A DNA stretch of 64,000 nucleotides from Rhodamnia argentea (Eukaryota; Streptophyta; Magnoliopsida; Myrtales; Myrtaceae), in the NCBI RefSeq assembly GCF_020921035.1, contig NC_063151.1, positions 9,052,001 through 9,116,000 on the forward strand, written 5' to 3'. Position 1 is the stretch's first letter. Every line of letters starts with the position of its first letter. The notes beneath the pieces are model-generated. The model made no database searches, was not told the origin of the DNA, and worked only from the letters and a program-made list of their open reading frames with translations. The position numbers and the translations under genes were made by a program. Positions 12,337 through 23,524 of the stretch are shown here, piece by piece.

Positions 12337-12800
12337 ACTTCAAACTAGTACATTTGTAATAAATTTATCGAAAACTATTTTTTTGACCATGACAAACTCC
12401 AAATTGGTACATTTATCTTAAACTATTTTTTGACTACAAAAAATCTCAAACTAATATACATATAAAAAATTTACCCAAAATTATTTTTTTAACCATTAAA
12501 AATCCTAAACTAGTACAACTGTCACAAATTTACTATCCGTTAATTTTCGTTAAATTTGGTTAATATCATGAAGAATCCCAACCGATACACTTGTGACAAA
12601 TATAGGGTAAAAATTTCAAATTTATACATTCGTCAACTGTCACGTATCATCCAACTGAACAATTTAACGGTATAATTTAACAAAAATTAATAGTGGATAA
12701 CTTTATCATACGTATATCAATTTAAATTTTTTGATAATAAAAAATAATGTGATATAAATTTATTATAGGTATACAAGTTTGGGATTTTACGGGACAAAAA
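12337..12800. repeat. AT-rich inverted-repeat element with internal tandem units
   Basis: The left end (CTAGTACATTTGTAATAAAT, about 12346-12375) faces a related sequence in opposite orientation at about 12755-12795. Inside, a unit of about 60-70 bp recurs with the pattern AAAAATCCTAAACTAGTACA at roughly 12400, 12450 and 12510. The structure fits a worn non-autonomous DNA transposon whose ends are built of sub-repeats. Confidence 0.45.
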
Positions 12801-13479
12801 AAATCCTTTTATTTATCTTTTTTTCGTTACCGTTTTATTTATCACGTTATTAGTTAACGAGCCGAACGCATCCGATTTTTTTCTTTATTTATTTTACGGA
12901 CTATACGGATCATCGTGGTCATGGAAGTAAAATGGTCACAAAATCATCGTTGGAAAACTGACAATGCCACCATCATTAATGCAAGACGCTGGCTGTGGCA
13001 CCCCCGCCATCAATGGATGACGAGGACAGTTAACCACAAGCATGTGAATTCGAGCTTGGAGTTTAATGGTAGGAGCCAAAATGTGGATGAGATTTTGATA
13101 GTATCGTCGTCTAGGGTTTTGTGTCGACCGACTCGTGGTCAAAGATGGAAAGAGTTCAACTCTACTTGATTTGGAAAAAGAAAAAAAATTATGTCATCTA
13201 ACATAGGAAACCTATTATGAAATATTTTATCATCAAGAGCTATACATATTGACCTAGACCCATATATACAGAAGTACTAATGTGGGATGCCAAGAGTAGA
13301 CTTGTCAAAATGCATTTTACATGCATTTATTTATCCAAACTTATTGGAATTGGTCACACATAGTTCATTTCAAATTTGAAGTGTCTAACCATTATGGATT
13401 CTTAAATCTAAAGCCCGAACTAAATGGGTTTTAATGGGTCTTGCATTGAACTTATTTCCAACCCCGCTAAGGCTCAGAC

Positions 13480-14078
13480 TCTTTCCTCTCTCTCTCTCCC
13501 TCTTCGCTTGACGTCTTCTTGCTCGTGTCCCTTAGCCTCTCGTTCGACGCTCCGAGCTCTCCGATTCGCTTATTAGACTTGGCAATCTCGACGTACTTAG
13601 AGTAGATCACGCCCTTAAGTACCGGGGCGAGGGATACCATTTCTCGTATGAGCTTGTGCTCGAGGAGCGACTTTTGCTAACATAGGTTCTTGACGAGCGG
13701 ATGAGCTCGAGACATGTCTCGCGAGCGGGGTTGGACCTAGGTGGAGGAGCGTGGGAAGTAGGTGCCGAAGGAGCGACCGAATGCTATCTTCTAGGATATG
13801 CTTTTCGCAGAGCTCGACAACGACAATGGCGGCCAATCATTGAGGACTAAATCATGACGGTCGTCTGTGGTCATGTTTTCCCTTATTATCAATGGTGTGA
13901 TAGTTTGCTGAAGGAAAGGCCATTTGTATGTGACGCAACTCTCGATCACATAATCTTCCTCGTGCGATGGACAACGACGAGGATAACGTACCATCCCTAC
14001 GTGATGGGTAGGTCACGGGAGATGTGGATAAAGGACTGTCTGGAGTTCGGGTTGTAGCGATGGCTAAGGGCCGAAGAG
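13480..14078 (-). pseudogene. GC-rich gene-like fragment, unidentified
   Basis: This stretch is clearly more GC-rich than its surroundings. On the minus strand it reads as broken protein-like pieces, for example VVELCEKHILEDSIRSLLRH (about 13815-13750) and GVIYSKYVEIAKSNKRIGEL (about 13615-13540), in different frames. Several frame changes and stops are needed to join them. No family was recognised. Copia A is inserted in or beside it: the 5-bp AAGAG sits at 14074-14078 and again at 23520-23524, so the fragment may resume after 23524. It could be an old processed pseudogene or captured exon material. Confidence 0.35.
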
Positions 14079-14080
14079 AA

Positions 14081-14318
14081 TGCTAGTGAGAATAGCTATA
14101 ATTAAAAGTATCTCTTTAGAATCAGTCAAAGTTGTTATTTTGTTGGGATTTTATTGTTATAGTCTTCCATTATAGTGGTTGGTTTCTTTGTTGCTATTTT
14201 GTTCTTATCTGTTAGTATCAATAGCTTATTTTAAAAGCTTTGTTGTCAGATGAATAAAGCAAACAGTGAAGTATTTCCCTCTATCATATCTTTCTTTGGC
14301 TTTTGTACATTATATGCA
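14081..14318 (+). repeat. 5' LTR of copia A
   Basis: This 238-bp repeat matches 23286-23519, including the shared block GTCAAAGTTGTTATTTTG and the end CATTATATGCA. It is followed by the primer binding site at 14323. Confidence 0.85.
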
Positions 14319-14322
14319 ACAA

Positions 14323-14334
14323 TGGTATCGGAGC
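14323..14334 (+). other. Primer binding site of copia A (initiator-Met tRNA)
   Basis: TGGTATCGGAGC lies four bases after the 5' LTR and differs at one base from the usual plant TGGTATCAGAGC. Confidence 0.8.
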
Positions 14335-14456
14335 CTGCTTTGTTTTTTTAGTGCTGAGAGTTCAAACATGTGAGGAAAAGTGACCTACAAAATGTTGAGA
14401 GCCAAAAAGAAGATAGTCCGTGAGAATACAACAATATTGAAATTGATGCTTCGAAT

Positions 14457-15233
14457 ACATTTGTGCAATCAGCTATCCAGCTTTTTGATGGTTACTATGA
14501 TCTTTGGAGCACGTAGATGGAACATTTTCTCAAGTCCAAGGAGTATTGGCAAGTAGTTACCTCTGGAGTTACAAAACCAGAGGAAGGAGCTGTGTTATCG
14601 GCAACGCAAAAAGCATATCTTGATGCATTAAAGCTGAAAGATATCAAGGACAAAAATTATCTTTTCCAAGCTATTGATAGATCAATCTTGGAAACAACTC
14701 TTAGCAAGGATACCTCCAAGAAAATTTGAGACTCCATGAAGAAGAACTATCAATGATCAAAAAGAGCAAAGAGGTAGCAGCTTCAAACACTTCGTTCACA
14801 GTTCAAAATGCTGCGAATGAAATCGAGAGAATTGGTGACAAATTATTTTTTCCGAACAATGGCAATTGTCAATAAGATGCGACTCCATGGCGACAAGACG
14901 GAGGACGTCACCATAATTGAGAAAATTCTCCGATCCCCGACACCAAAATTCAACTTTGTTGTTTGTTCCGTAGAGGAAACCAAGGATATTGAAGAACTTT
15001 CAATTGATAAATTGCAAAGATTCGTATTGGTTCATGAACAGAAATTCCCTCAGCAAGAGATGGAGGAGTAAGCGTTGAAAGCTTCAAAGTAACACCATAT
15101 TTCATCATCAGCTAAAGCAAATAAAGAAAGATGGTGCAATGAGTGTGGAAAAGGCAAAGGCAAAAGAAATAATGATCGCAATAGCCCCAATTAGTATCAT
15201 GATCCTCAAGGGAAAGGAAGAGGGCGTGGAGAT
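14457..15233 (+). pseudogene. gag of copia A, 5' part (UBN2-type)
   Basis: Two frames, 14517-14729 and 14808-15071, give a copia capsid-like protein. They contain SKEYWQVVTSGV, LSATQKAYLDALKLKD and then VTNYFFRTMAIVNKMRLHGD. A stop after SKDTSKKI separates the frames. The basic Gly/Arg-rich region before the zinc knuckle is cut at about 15233 by copia B; the knuckle itself resumes at about 20650. Confidence 0.75.
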
Positions 15234-15389
15234 TGTTTGAAGAAGAAGAAAAGAAGAGAAGGGAATGAATGAATTGTCTAACCCTCTAGGTTAGCATACT
15301 CTCTTATTTATAATAATAATGAGGGTACATAGTAATACAATGGACATTCCCACACATGATAGCAAATAATAATATGATATAGTAACTCA
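15234..15389 (-). repeat. 3' LTR of copia B
   Basis: Homologous to 20446-20601 in the same orientation. The outer end (TGTTTGAAG on the plus strand) reads as a terminal CA in element orientation. The boundaries may be off by a few bases. Confidence 0.8.
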
Positions 15390-15401
15390 TAATACCCTTC
15401 C

Positions 15402-18400
15402 TCAAGCAGAGACATAGATATCGACCATGTCCAACTTATCACATATAAAGCGAACCCATTGCCTAGCTAAAGATTTAGTAAACATGTATGCTAGCCGATC
15501 TCTAGTACGAACATGTGAGAGAGTGATACTACCACGCGTAAGCTCCCGTCGAACGAAATGACAATCAATCTCAATGTTCTTTGTTCTCTCATGAAAGACA
15601 GGATTTGAAGCAATGTGAATCGTTGAACTACTATCACAACATAACGAAGTGGGACCACTTGACCCATGTCCAACCTCATTAGGAAGATGTCTAGTCCACA
15701 TAATCTCTGCAATGGCTGCAGCAATGGCTTGATACTCGCTTCAAGCACTACTCCTCGCAACAATGTCTTGTTTCTTACTCTTCCATGAAACCAAATTACT
15801 ACTAACATACAAAGCATATCTAGAGGTAGACCGCCTATGGGTAGGGCAACCAGCCCAATCAACATCAATATAACACTCCATGCGGGCGTGACCATGGGTA
15901 GCAAAAACAATTCCCTTGCCGGGACTTCCTCAAAGAGATCTCAAAGTCCTCAAAATAGCATCCCAATGTAGTTGTCTAGGTGCTGCCATAAACCGACTAA
16001 CCATGCTAATCGCATATGCAAGATCAGGCCTAGTCATTGTAGTGAGATAGTTTAGTTTACCAACAACATGCCGATATCTTTTAGGGTGTTCAAACAACTC
16101 ACCACGATCAAGAAGAAGCTTCAATCCCGGTTCCATAGGCAACTCTGTAAATCGAGAGTGATGCATGTTAAATTCAGCTAAAATATCTAGAACATACTTA
16201 CGTTGTGATAAAGAAATACTTCCTTTCTTCCGAGCCACCTCGATGCCAAGAAAATATCTCAAATCACCTAAGTCTTTCGTCTCAAAGTGAGTATGAAAAT
16301 ATCTCTTCAGCTCGGTAATTCCTTGCTCGTCATCCCCTATCAAGATAATGTCATCCACATATAAAACTAGAAAGATACACCCATTAGTAGCATGACGATA
16401 GAACACTGCATGATCCTTTTGAGATTGAAGCAAACCAAAACTTCGAACCACCGAGCGGAATCTATCAAACCATGCTCGAGGAGACTGCTTCAAACCATAG
16501 AAGCTTACAAACTTTCCCTCCCTAAGCAACAAACCCCGGAGGTTGTTCCATATAGACATCCTCAGCAAGATCACCGTGAAGGAAAGCATTCTTGATATCC
16601 AACCGATAGAGAGACCAAGAATGCACGGCTGCAAGGGATAAGAAAAGGCGAATAGAAGCCATTTTTACAACCGAGGAGAAGGTTTCAAAGTAATCAATAT
16701 CATGAGTTTAAGGATAACCCTTAGCAACCAACTAGGCTTTTAGACGAGCAACAGTTCCATCAGGATTGACCTTCACGGTAAACACCCAATGACAACCAAT
16801 AACTTGAGCACTGGGAGAAAGATCAACCAAGGACCAAGTTGATTGCATTGGAGGGCACTCATTTCCTCCTCCATGGCCAAATGCCAACCAGCATGCTAAA
16901 GAGCCACAGGAATGAAAGTGGGTAGGGAGATAGCATTAATATTAGCCACAAAAGCCGACAAACTCACCGATAAACCTGTGTAGGAATGTGTATAAAGAGG
17001 GTGATCCCTCTGAGACACGGTAGCTCTTACGAAGGGCAATAGGTTGCTCGGCTGTATTAGTCTCAATAAGTGAATCCACTACGGGAGAGATTGGCTCCAC
17101 GAGAGGATCCTCCACGGGAGAGACTAGCTCACGAGGGAGAATTGACAATGGGGGCAGTGTCTAGTGAAGACGCTTGAGAGATAACTGGACGAGAGACCGT
17201 TGGTGGAGAATAGATAAGGACGGGGTCAGAAGATATGGACTTGGACAATTGCGATCTTGGATTGGATGAACTAGAGCTAGTTGTAGAAAAGTAAGGTTGA
17301 GACTCTATGAAGGTAACATGATGGGGAGGTGAGCATTCTTCCTAAAGTAGGAGAATAGCAACAATAACCCTTTGATACCCATGAGTAACCAAGAAAAACG
17401 CATTTGAGTGCATGAGAATCTAGTTTTGATGCTCCCGAACGATCATCATGGACAAAACAAGTATACCCAAACATTTAAGGGGAAAGAGAAAAGATACTAC
17501 GATTAGGAAAGAGAAGCCCATATGGAGTATTACCCCCAAGAGAAGAAAGGGGCATGGATTAATGAGATAATATGCTATAAGGACAACATCCCCCCTGAAT
17601 TTCTGTGGAACATGCATATGTATAAGAAGAGCAAGAGCAGATATCAAAAGATGGCGATTCTTCCGCTCAGCAACACCATTTTGTTGGGGCGTATGAGCCC
17701 ATGAAAGACAATGGTGAATACCATGAGAACGGAGAATTGATGGAGATGATCCGACATATATCCCCCGCGCCCCAACAATTAGATTGTAAAGCCTGAATAT
17801 TATGATGGAATTGAGAGTGGACAGAAAATAAAACTCATGAAACATAGAAAATTACTCAGAATGTTCTTTTATTAAAAAAACAAAAGACATTCTTGTGAAA
17901 TCATCGACAAAGAGAACATAGTAACGATAACCAAAGGGCGATACAATAGGACTAAGTCCCCACACATCAGAATGGATCAAGGCAAATGGAGCGGTTGCTC
18001 GTTGAGATATACTTGGTGGTAAAGAAATACGACTATACTTTGCAAGCTAACAGGACTCGCAATTTATTGTAGACACTGAACGAAAACGAGGAAACAATGG
18101 CTGCAACATAGATATAGAGGGATGTCCCAAACTATAGTGAACGTCTAAAACATTTGTCTCTTTCACTAGCGCTTTTGGAATAGACGCACCATCCAGCTAG
18201 TATATCCCACCATTGACACTTCCCTTAATGATAGTCTTTCGCGTTGAGAGATCTTGCAAAACACAATAATCGGGATAGAAAGTCACGGAGCAATTCAAAC
18301 CTCGTGTGATACGACCAACAAATAACAAATTAAATGGCACGCCGGGAGTATGTAAAATAGAAGATAATGAGATCTCATCGGAAGGTTGTGCAACTCTGTA

Positions 18401-18560
18401 TCCCTGAACCATTAAGGATGACCCGTTCACAATAGCAATATGGCGTAACGGAGCCGAGGACTAATATGCGGTAAGAATACCTCTATTACTCGTCATGTAA
18501 GCATCATCACCAGAATCAATAATCCAATTAGTGGAAGGAAGAGCTGCACTTTATGGGACC
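15402..18560 (-). pseudogene. pol of copia B (protease, integrase, RT, RNase H), decayed
   Basis: Read from high to low coordinate: a protease-like WIIDSGDDAYMTSN (about 18535-18490), a GAG-pre-integrase stretch (18430-18197), and an integrase piece with SWAHTPQQNGVAERKN (17845-17420). Next comes reverse transcriptase with LKQSPRAWFDRF and the catalytic YVDDIILIGD (16634-15930). Last are RNase H pieces with DCHFVRRELTRGSITLSHV (15910-15402). Several stops and frame changes separate the pieces. The order protease-integrase-RT-RNase H defines copia rather than gypsy. Confidence 0.8.
17965..18350 (-). repeat. Pol segment of copia B, intact copy of an internal duplication
   Basis: This part of the integrase/pre-integrase region recurs in a shortened, deletion-rich form at 19033-19348. 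Shared blocks include GGCAAATGGAGC, AAACATTTGTCTCTT and GAGCAATTCAAACC. Confidence 0.65.
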
Positions 18561-18830
18561 ACAACAGTCCGTTCTTAAAGCTTTAGTTGTTATAAGAAGA
18601 CGTAGTTTAATATTTATTTATTTCAGCACTCCCCCTCAAGCTTAATGTGGTCTTTTTCCTAGTACTACGCATGGACATATTTATTGGAGAGGCAAATAGG
18701 GGCTTAAAAATGGTTGAACTCAAGACCTCCCGCTCCGATACCATGAAAGATTTTATGGTGCCATAGTCGACTATTCTAAAAGCTTAAGTTGTTAAAAGAA
18801 GACGTGGTTTAATATTTATATATTCCAACA
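18545..18830 (-). mobile_element. TRIM (miniature LTR retrotransposon) nested in copia B
   Basis: The whole element is 286 bp. Terminal repeats of 84-87 bp lie at 18744-18830 (5') and 18545-18628 (3'), both containing AAATATTAAACYACGTCTTC in element orientation. The primer site TGGTATCGGAGC abuts the 5' repeat (18743-18732) and a purine tract GAGGGGGAG abuts the 3' repeat (18637-18629). There is no coding capacity, as expected for a TRIM. No target duplication was found. It shares internal sequence with the repeat at 24241-24475. Confidence 0.8.
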
Positions 18831-19032
18831 TGAATAATCAGAAGGAAGTCATAGCTTTGCAATAAAGGTAGACGCAGTCCCACTCCTTGAGTTCAATCCA
18901 AGAAAAAAAAATAAAGCAACCCCGAGAGCAGAAAAAACTATTTGAGGAGAACAAATTGTGTGTTCCATACTTCTCCCTAGACTTATTGTGATCACCTTCT
19001 AGTCCATAGGCACACTCTTAGGCGTAACATGA

Positions 19033-19348
19033 GCAGATGTGGTCCAGATTACCGAATGGATCGAGGCAAATGGAGCTGCTTGTAATTTTGGTGGTGAGAA
19101 TATATTTTTGCAATAGTTATGAAGATGTCTAACAATACCACAATAATTATAAGATATAGAGGATCTCCCAAACCATGTGAACCTAAACATTTGTCTCTTC
19201 TCTATTACTGAATGACGCTCCATCCGCTGGTAGATCCCACCATGACCTTCCCTTAATGTAGTTTTCGGTCCTAAAAATAATGATAGAAAGTACGAGCAAT
19301 TCAAACCCTTGTGATCACCAACAAACAATCTAAAGGATGCCGGGTAAA
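19033..19348 (-). repeat. Deletion-rich second copy of the copia B pol segment
   Basis: It aligns collinearly with 17965-18350 but is shortened by many 1-3 base losses. It ends in A-rich tracts mixed with a G run at about 19345-19416. The frame at 19328-18999 is a shadow of this copy and not a gene. It may be a real decayed duplication or poorly corrected gap-filling sequence. Confidence 0.55.
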
Positions 19349-19773
19349 AAAAAGAAAAAAAAAAAAATTTCTCAAAAGGGGGGATTTTCCATAAAAAAAA
19401 TTAAAAAAAAAAAAAGGTAGCTTTAACCTCCTCATGACTCGCAATACGAAGAACACGACGATGAACTTCTCCAAGAGAAGGAACTTGAGCATCCGAAAGG
19501 ATTTGTGATCGAGCAGTGTCAAACTCATCTTCCCAAGTCCAATAAGATAGCAAGTGACTAGAAACCGATTTCGTTGTTCCTAAAAAGTAGCCCGACTAGA
19601 TGTAAATGGGACTAACCGATCAAACTCATTAGTAAAGGATTTAAAATCGTCACAATATCCTTGCAAAGGCCAACTAGCAGGAGCCGGCTTCAACAACCTA
19701 CGAACAATATCATAGAGTCATAAAAAATCATTCAGAGAGGAGTATAAATTCGCCAAAGCATCCCATAACTCCT

Positions 19774-20100
19774 TCAAGTATCATTATTGCTAACAAAGGT
19801 TTGAACAGAAATATCCATAGCATTCAACAATTGACTATAAATATGACAATCAATAGTGTACCATTTATCATAAGTTGGGTCATTCTCCCTCGGAGAAAGC
19901 CGAGTAAGATGATGAGATAAGCGTTGTCCGTGCAAACTCTTGAAAACATTCTTCTTCCAAAGTGTATATGTAGAATGTCCCATCAAAATAAGTTTGACTA
20001 GCTTAGATGAAGTAGATATAAAGGTCGGACCTTGTGACCGCATCACATCAGATCTAATCACGCTAGATCCATAATCTATTGGAGTCTCTGTATCACTAGA
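19774..20100 (-). pseudogene. gag N-terminal part of copia B
   Basis: The frame includes SSKLVKLILMGHSTYTLWKK and DPTYDKWYTIDCHIYSQLLN, matching the start of copia gag proteins (UBN2-like). It lies about 350 bp inside the primer site and precedes pol. The rest of gag toward 19440 is degraded. Confidence 0.65.
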
Positions 20101-20306
20101 TATAATGATGAGTACTTAATCTAGACACATTGGATTAATCAAAAAATCAGATTGGAGAAAGAGATTACAAGCTCTGCCATTTCATAAATACGATTATATC
20201 TAATTAGATCCGGACATGCAAATCGAGTCCGGACAGCCTTCATGAATAAAAGAAAATGATCCTTGATTAGATTTGGATTAGATCCGGAAGAAGAGAATGA
20301 CCAACT

Positions 20307-20308
<2 letters not shown>

Positions 20309-20360
<52 letters not shown>
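20309..20360. repeat. (GA)26 microsatellite in the copia B leader
   Basis: An uninterrupted GA run of 52 bases lies between gag and the primer site of copia B. On the coding strand of B it reads CT. Confidence 0.95.
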
Positions 20361-20367
<7 letters not shown>

Positions 20368-20401
20368 CAAATGGTGGTGATAGTGGTGGCCCTGGTTAGG
20401 G

Positions 20402-20410
20402 TTAGGGTTT
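20402..20410 (-). promoter_or_regulatory. Telobox AAACCCTAA in the copia B leader
   Basis: TTAGGGTTT on the plus strand is the plant telobox in element orientation, preceded by another TTAGGG unit. It lies about 40 bp from the GA run and about 20 bp from the primer site. Teloboxes bind Myb-like TRB proteins in plants; a role here is inferred. Confidence 0.45.
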
Positions 20411-20432
20411 AGGTTGGGGGGTGGCTAGGGTT

Positions 20433-20445
20433 GGCTCTGATACCA
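20433..20445 (-). other. Primer binding site of copia B (initiator-Met tRNA)
   Basis: The minus strand reads TGGTATCAGAGCC immediately inside the 5' LTR, the canonical plant copia primer site. Confidence 0.85.
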
Positions 20446-20601
20446 TTTTTAAAGAAGAAAAAAAGAAGAGAAGGGCATGAATGAATTGTCTAACCCCCTA
20501 GGTTAGCATGCTCTATTATTTATAATAATAATGAGGGTACATAGTAAAGCGATGGACATTCCCACACATAATAGTAAATAATAATATAGTATAATAACTC
20601 A
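20446..20601 (-). repeat. 5' LTR of copia B
   Basis: It matches 15234-15389 in the same orientation, begins TGAGTTA in element orientation and ends next to the primer site. Confidence 0.8.
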
Positions 20602-20619
20602 TAACTGAGGTCGGCAATC

Positions 20620-23170
20620 AATTGATTATTGACCAAAGTTAGCAAACAAATTGAATATAGAGTGTTTTAGATGTCATAGGTATGGCCATTACAGATTAGG
20701 AAGTCGTACTAATTTGAATAGACAAAGTGGAAAAAGAACTAACTTTGCAAAAGAAGAAGAAGTGTCTTTGATGAAGATCGAACCTGGCCATAGAGCGAGA
20801 ATAATGTTAGAGACTATATTTGCAAGTCAATAAATCCATCTTCCAATGGAAGTAAAAGATACATAATTACCTTCATTGTTGATTATAGCCAAAAAATTTG
20901 CATTTATTTTTTGTAGGAAAAATCTAAAGGTTTTGTAGCTTTTAAAAGCTATAAAGCACTTGTTGAAAAAGAAGTTGGCAACCTAATAATTTGCAATTTT
21001 TTTTTTGAGATGCATGGAATCAAGAGGTAACTTACAGCAACCTATACACCATAGCTAAATGGCGTTTGCAAAATGAAGAATTGTGTTATTATGAATATGG
21101 TACAAAGCCTTTTGATAACAAGTGGCATTCCGAAAAACTTTTGGCTCGAAATATGCAATTATGGAGCATTTATATTTTGAACAAAAGTTCCTACTCTTGT
21201 AGTTCAAAATATGACACTAGAGGAAGCATGGAGTGGCCAAAGATTAGCAATGGACCATTTCAGAATTTTTGGGTGTGTTGCTTGTGCTCATGTTCCAAAC
21301 CGGAAGAGGAAAAAGCTAGATGACAAAGGAGAAAAATGCATTTTTCCTAGCATTAGTGATCAATCAAAGGCTTATAAGCTTTATGATCCTATCACCAAGA
21401 AAATCATTATCAATCATGATGTAGTCTTTGATAAAGATTGAACCTGGCCATGGAGCAAGAATAGTGTTAGAGACTATATTCCAGCAGACTTTGATAATGA
21501 TGAGGAGACACAGCAACTTATGGAACATGCCTAGCAACCAACAATTACTCATACTTCCCTAGAAGTTGCTCAAAGTCCACTAGTAGCTCAACTACTACTA
21601 GAATTTGTTAGAAAGAGGCTCGCATGGATGACTGATTATGAGGTAACTGGAATTGATCAATCCGAGAACTCACTTAGGCATTTTTTTCTTATTTTCCAAC
21701 TATGATCCCACAACTTTCGAAGCTGCTGTAAAACAATCAAGTTGGTGAAATGCAATGGATACAGAAATTGCAGCCATTGAAAGAAACAATACTTGGGAGT
21801 TAACAAATCTTCCTCAAGGGCACAAAACAATTGGTGTCAAGTGGGTATGTAAGATGAAGGTGAAAGCAAATGGTGAAGTTAACAAGTACAAGGCGCGCTT
21901 AGTAGCTAAAGGTTATAAGCAAGAGTTCGGTATGGATTATAAAGAAGTCTTTGCACTTGTTGCACGACATGATACAATCAGATTGGTGATTGCATTGGCA
22001 GCTCAATATTCATGGCCTATCTTCCAATTGGACGCGAAATTAGCCTTTTTGCATGGTGACTTGCAAGAACATGTATTTGTTAATGTGAATCCTAGTAGTG
22101 AACATAAGAAATATAAACTTAAAAAAGGTATTATATGGGCTAAAACAAGCTTCGCAGGCTTGGTATAGTCGCATTGATGCTTATATTTTGAAGGAAGGTT
22201 TCATAAAATATCCATAAGAGCTTACACTCTTTATTAAAAATAGGTGATGGAGGAAAGTTGCTTATTGTGTGCTTATAAGTGGATGATATGATTTTTACTA
22301 AAAATGATCATGCCATGTTTGACAAGCTTAAGAAGTCCATGATGGTTGAATTTGATATGACTGATCTTGGGATGATGCATTACTTTTGGGTATTGAAGTG
22401 ACTAAATCAGCAATAGGGAGTTTTGTTTCTCAAAAGAAATATGTTCAAGAAATTTTAGACAAGTTTTTGATGGAGAATTGCAATTTTGTGAGTACACCAA
22501 CTAAGTTTGGTTTGAAGCTTTCGAAAGATCCTGAAGGAAGAAAGGTGGATGGAACTCTCTACAAGGAAATTATGGTAAGCTTGATGTACTTGCCTGCAAC
22601 ACGACTTGATATAGTGCATGCTGTGAGTTTCATTAGTAGGTACATGGAATGTCCAAGAGAGATGCATCTTAATGCTGCAAAAGAATTTTTCGTTACTTGC
22701 AAGGTACTGCTACTTATGAGTTGTTTTATTAGAAGGAAGAGAAGTCGGATCTATTTGGTTTCACAAATAGTGATTGTCTCGGAGATCTACATGATACAAG
22801 AAGCACTCCAGGATATGTTTTTATGCTGGGTTTAGGAGTTGTTTCATGGTTCTCAAAGAAGTAGCCCATTGTTACTTTATCAACAATCGAACCCGAGTTC
22901 GTAGCTGCAACTTCATGTGCATGTCAAGCTATTTGGCTAAGGAAGATTTTTGAAGAACTTCAGTTTAAGCAACAAGGAGCAATTCCAATCTATTGTGGTA
23001 GCATTTCGACCATTAAACTCTCCAAAAATCCTGTTCTCTATGGTAGAAGCAAAAACATAGATGTGAAATATCACTTCTTGAAGGATCTTACGAAGGATGG
23101 AGCAAATGATCTCATTTTTTGCAGAAGTGAAACGAAGTTGCGGACATATTCACTAAAACCCTCAAGTTAG
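20620..23170 (+). pseudogene. gag zinc knuckle and pol of copia A, 3' part
   Basis: A zinc-knuckle remnant CFRCHRYGHY (about 20663-20692) resumes gag after copia B. An integrase remnant follows at 20830-21440, including EAWSGQRLAMDHFRIFGCVA. Reverse transcriptase begins at 21755 with RNNTWELTNLPQGHK and GVKWVCKMKVKANGEVNKYK. Its YVDD region is frameshifted near 22280 and reads as WMI. RNase H pieces follow to about 23170. A 57-bp segment is present twice (20764-20820 and 21424-21480), pointing to internal rearrangement. Confidence 0.75.
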
Positions 23171-23285
23171 CTACGTTTATGAAGCTATGAGGATTTCTTG
23201 GTGTTTAATCAATGGATAATCCAATTTGAGGGAGGGTATCTATTATATTTAAACTAAGTGTATAACATCCGTTTAATGGAGGGAA

Positions 23286-23519
23286 TGTTAGCTATAATTA
23301 GTAATTTCTCTTTAGAATCAGTCAAAGTTGTTATTTTGTTGGGATTTTATTGTTATAGTCCTAGATTATAGAGGTTGGTTTCTTTGTTGCTATTTTGTTG
23401 TTGTCCATTAGTATCGAAGGCCTATTTTAAAAAGTCTATTGTCATATGAATAAAGCAAGCAATGACGTATTTCCCTCCATTGTCTCTTTTTTTTTTTTTT
23501 TTTTTTTGCATTATATGCA
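23286..23519 (+). repeat. 3' LTR of copia A
   Basis: This 234-bp repeat is homologous to 14081-14318, begins TGTTAGC and ends TATATGCA. It carries a long T run (about 23487-23507) that the 5' LTR lacks. Confidence 0.85.
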
Positions 23520-23524
23520 AAGAG

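Larger units (their letters stand above)
15234..20601 (-). mobile_element. Ty1/copia retrotransposon B, nested inside copia A
   Basis: LTRs of about 156 bp lie at 20446-20601 (5' LTR in element orientation) and 15234-15389 (3' LTR). They share long blocks such as CCTAGGTTAGCATGCTCT with few changes. The primer site TGGTATCAGAGCC is on the minus strand at 20445-20433, and a purine tract GAGGAAGGG precedes the 3' LTR. Gag, protease, integrase, reverse transcriptase and RNase H follow in copia order from about 20100 down to 15402, broken by stops. A TRIM and a duplicated segment interrupt it. No exact target duplication was seen; GGAG-like bases flank both ends. Confidence 0.88.
14081..23519 (+). 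mobile_element. Ty1/copia retrotransposon A, host of nested copia B
   Basis: LTRs at 14081-14318 and 23286-23519 are clearly homologous; both start TG and end TATATGCA. AAGAG flanks both sides (14074-14078 and 23520-23524), though two bases (AA) lie between the left copy and the TG. A primer site TGGTATCGGAGC at 14323-14334 matches the end of initiator-Met tRNA, and a purine tract GGAGGGAA precedes the 3' LTR. Removing copia B (15234-20601) leaves about 4.1 kb in the order gag, zinc knuckle, integrase remnant, reverse transcriptase and RNase H. Protease and much of integrase are missing or scrambled, and stops and frameshifts are common, so the element is inactive. Confidence 0.9.

Noticed and set aside
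18999-19328. 109-aa minus-strand frame
   Set aside because: It is a shifted reading of the degraded duplicate of the copia B pol segment and not an independent gene.
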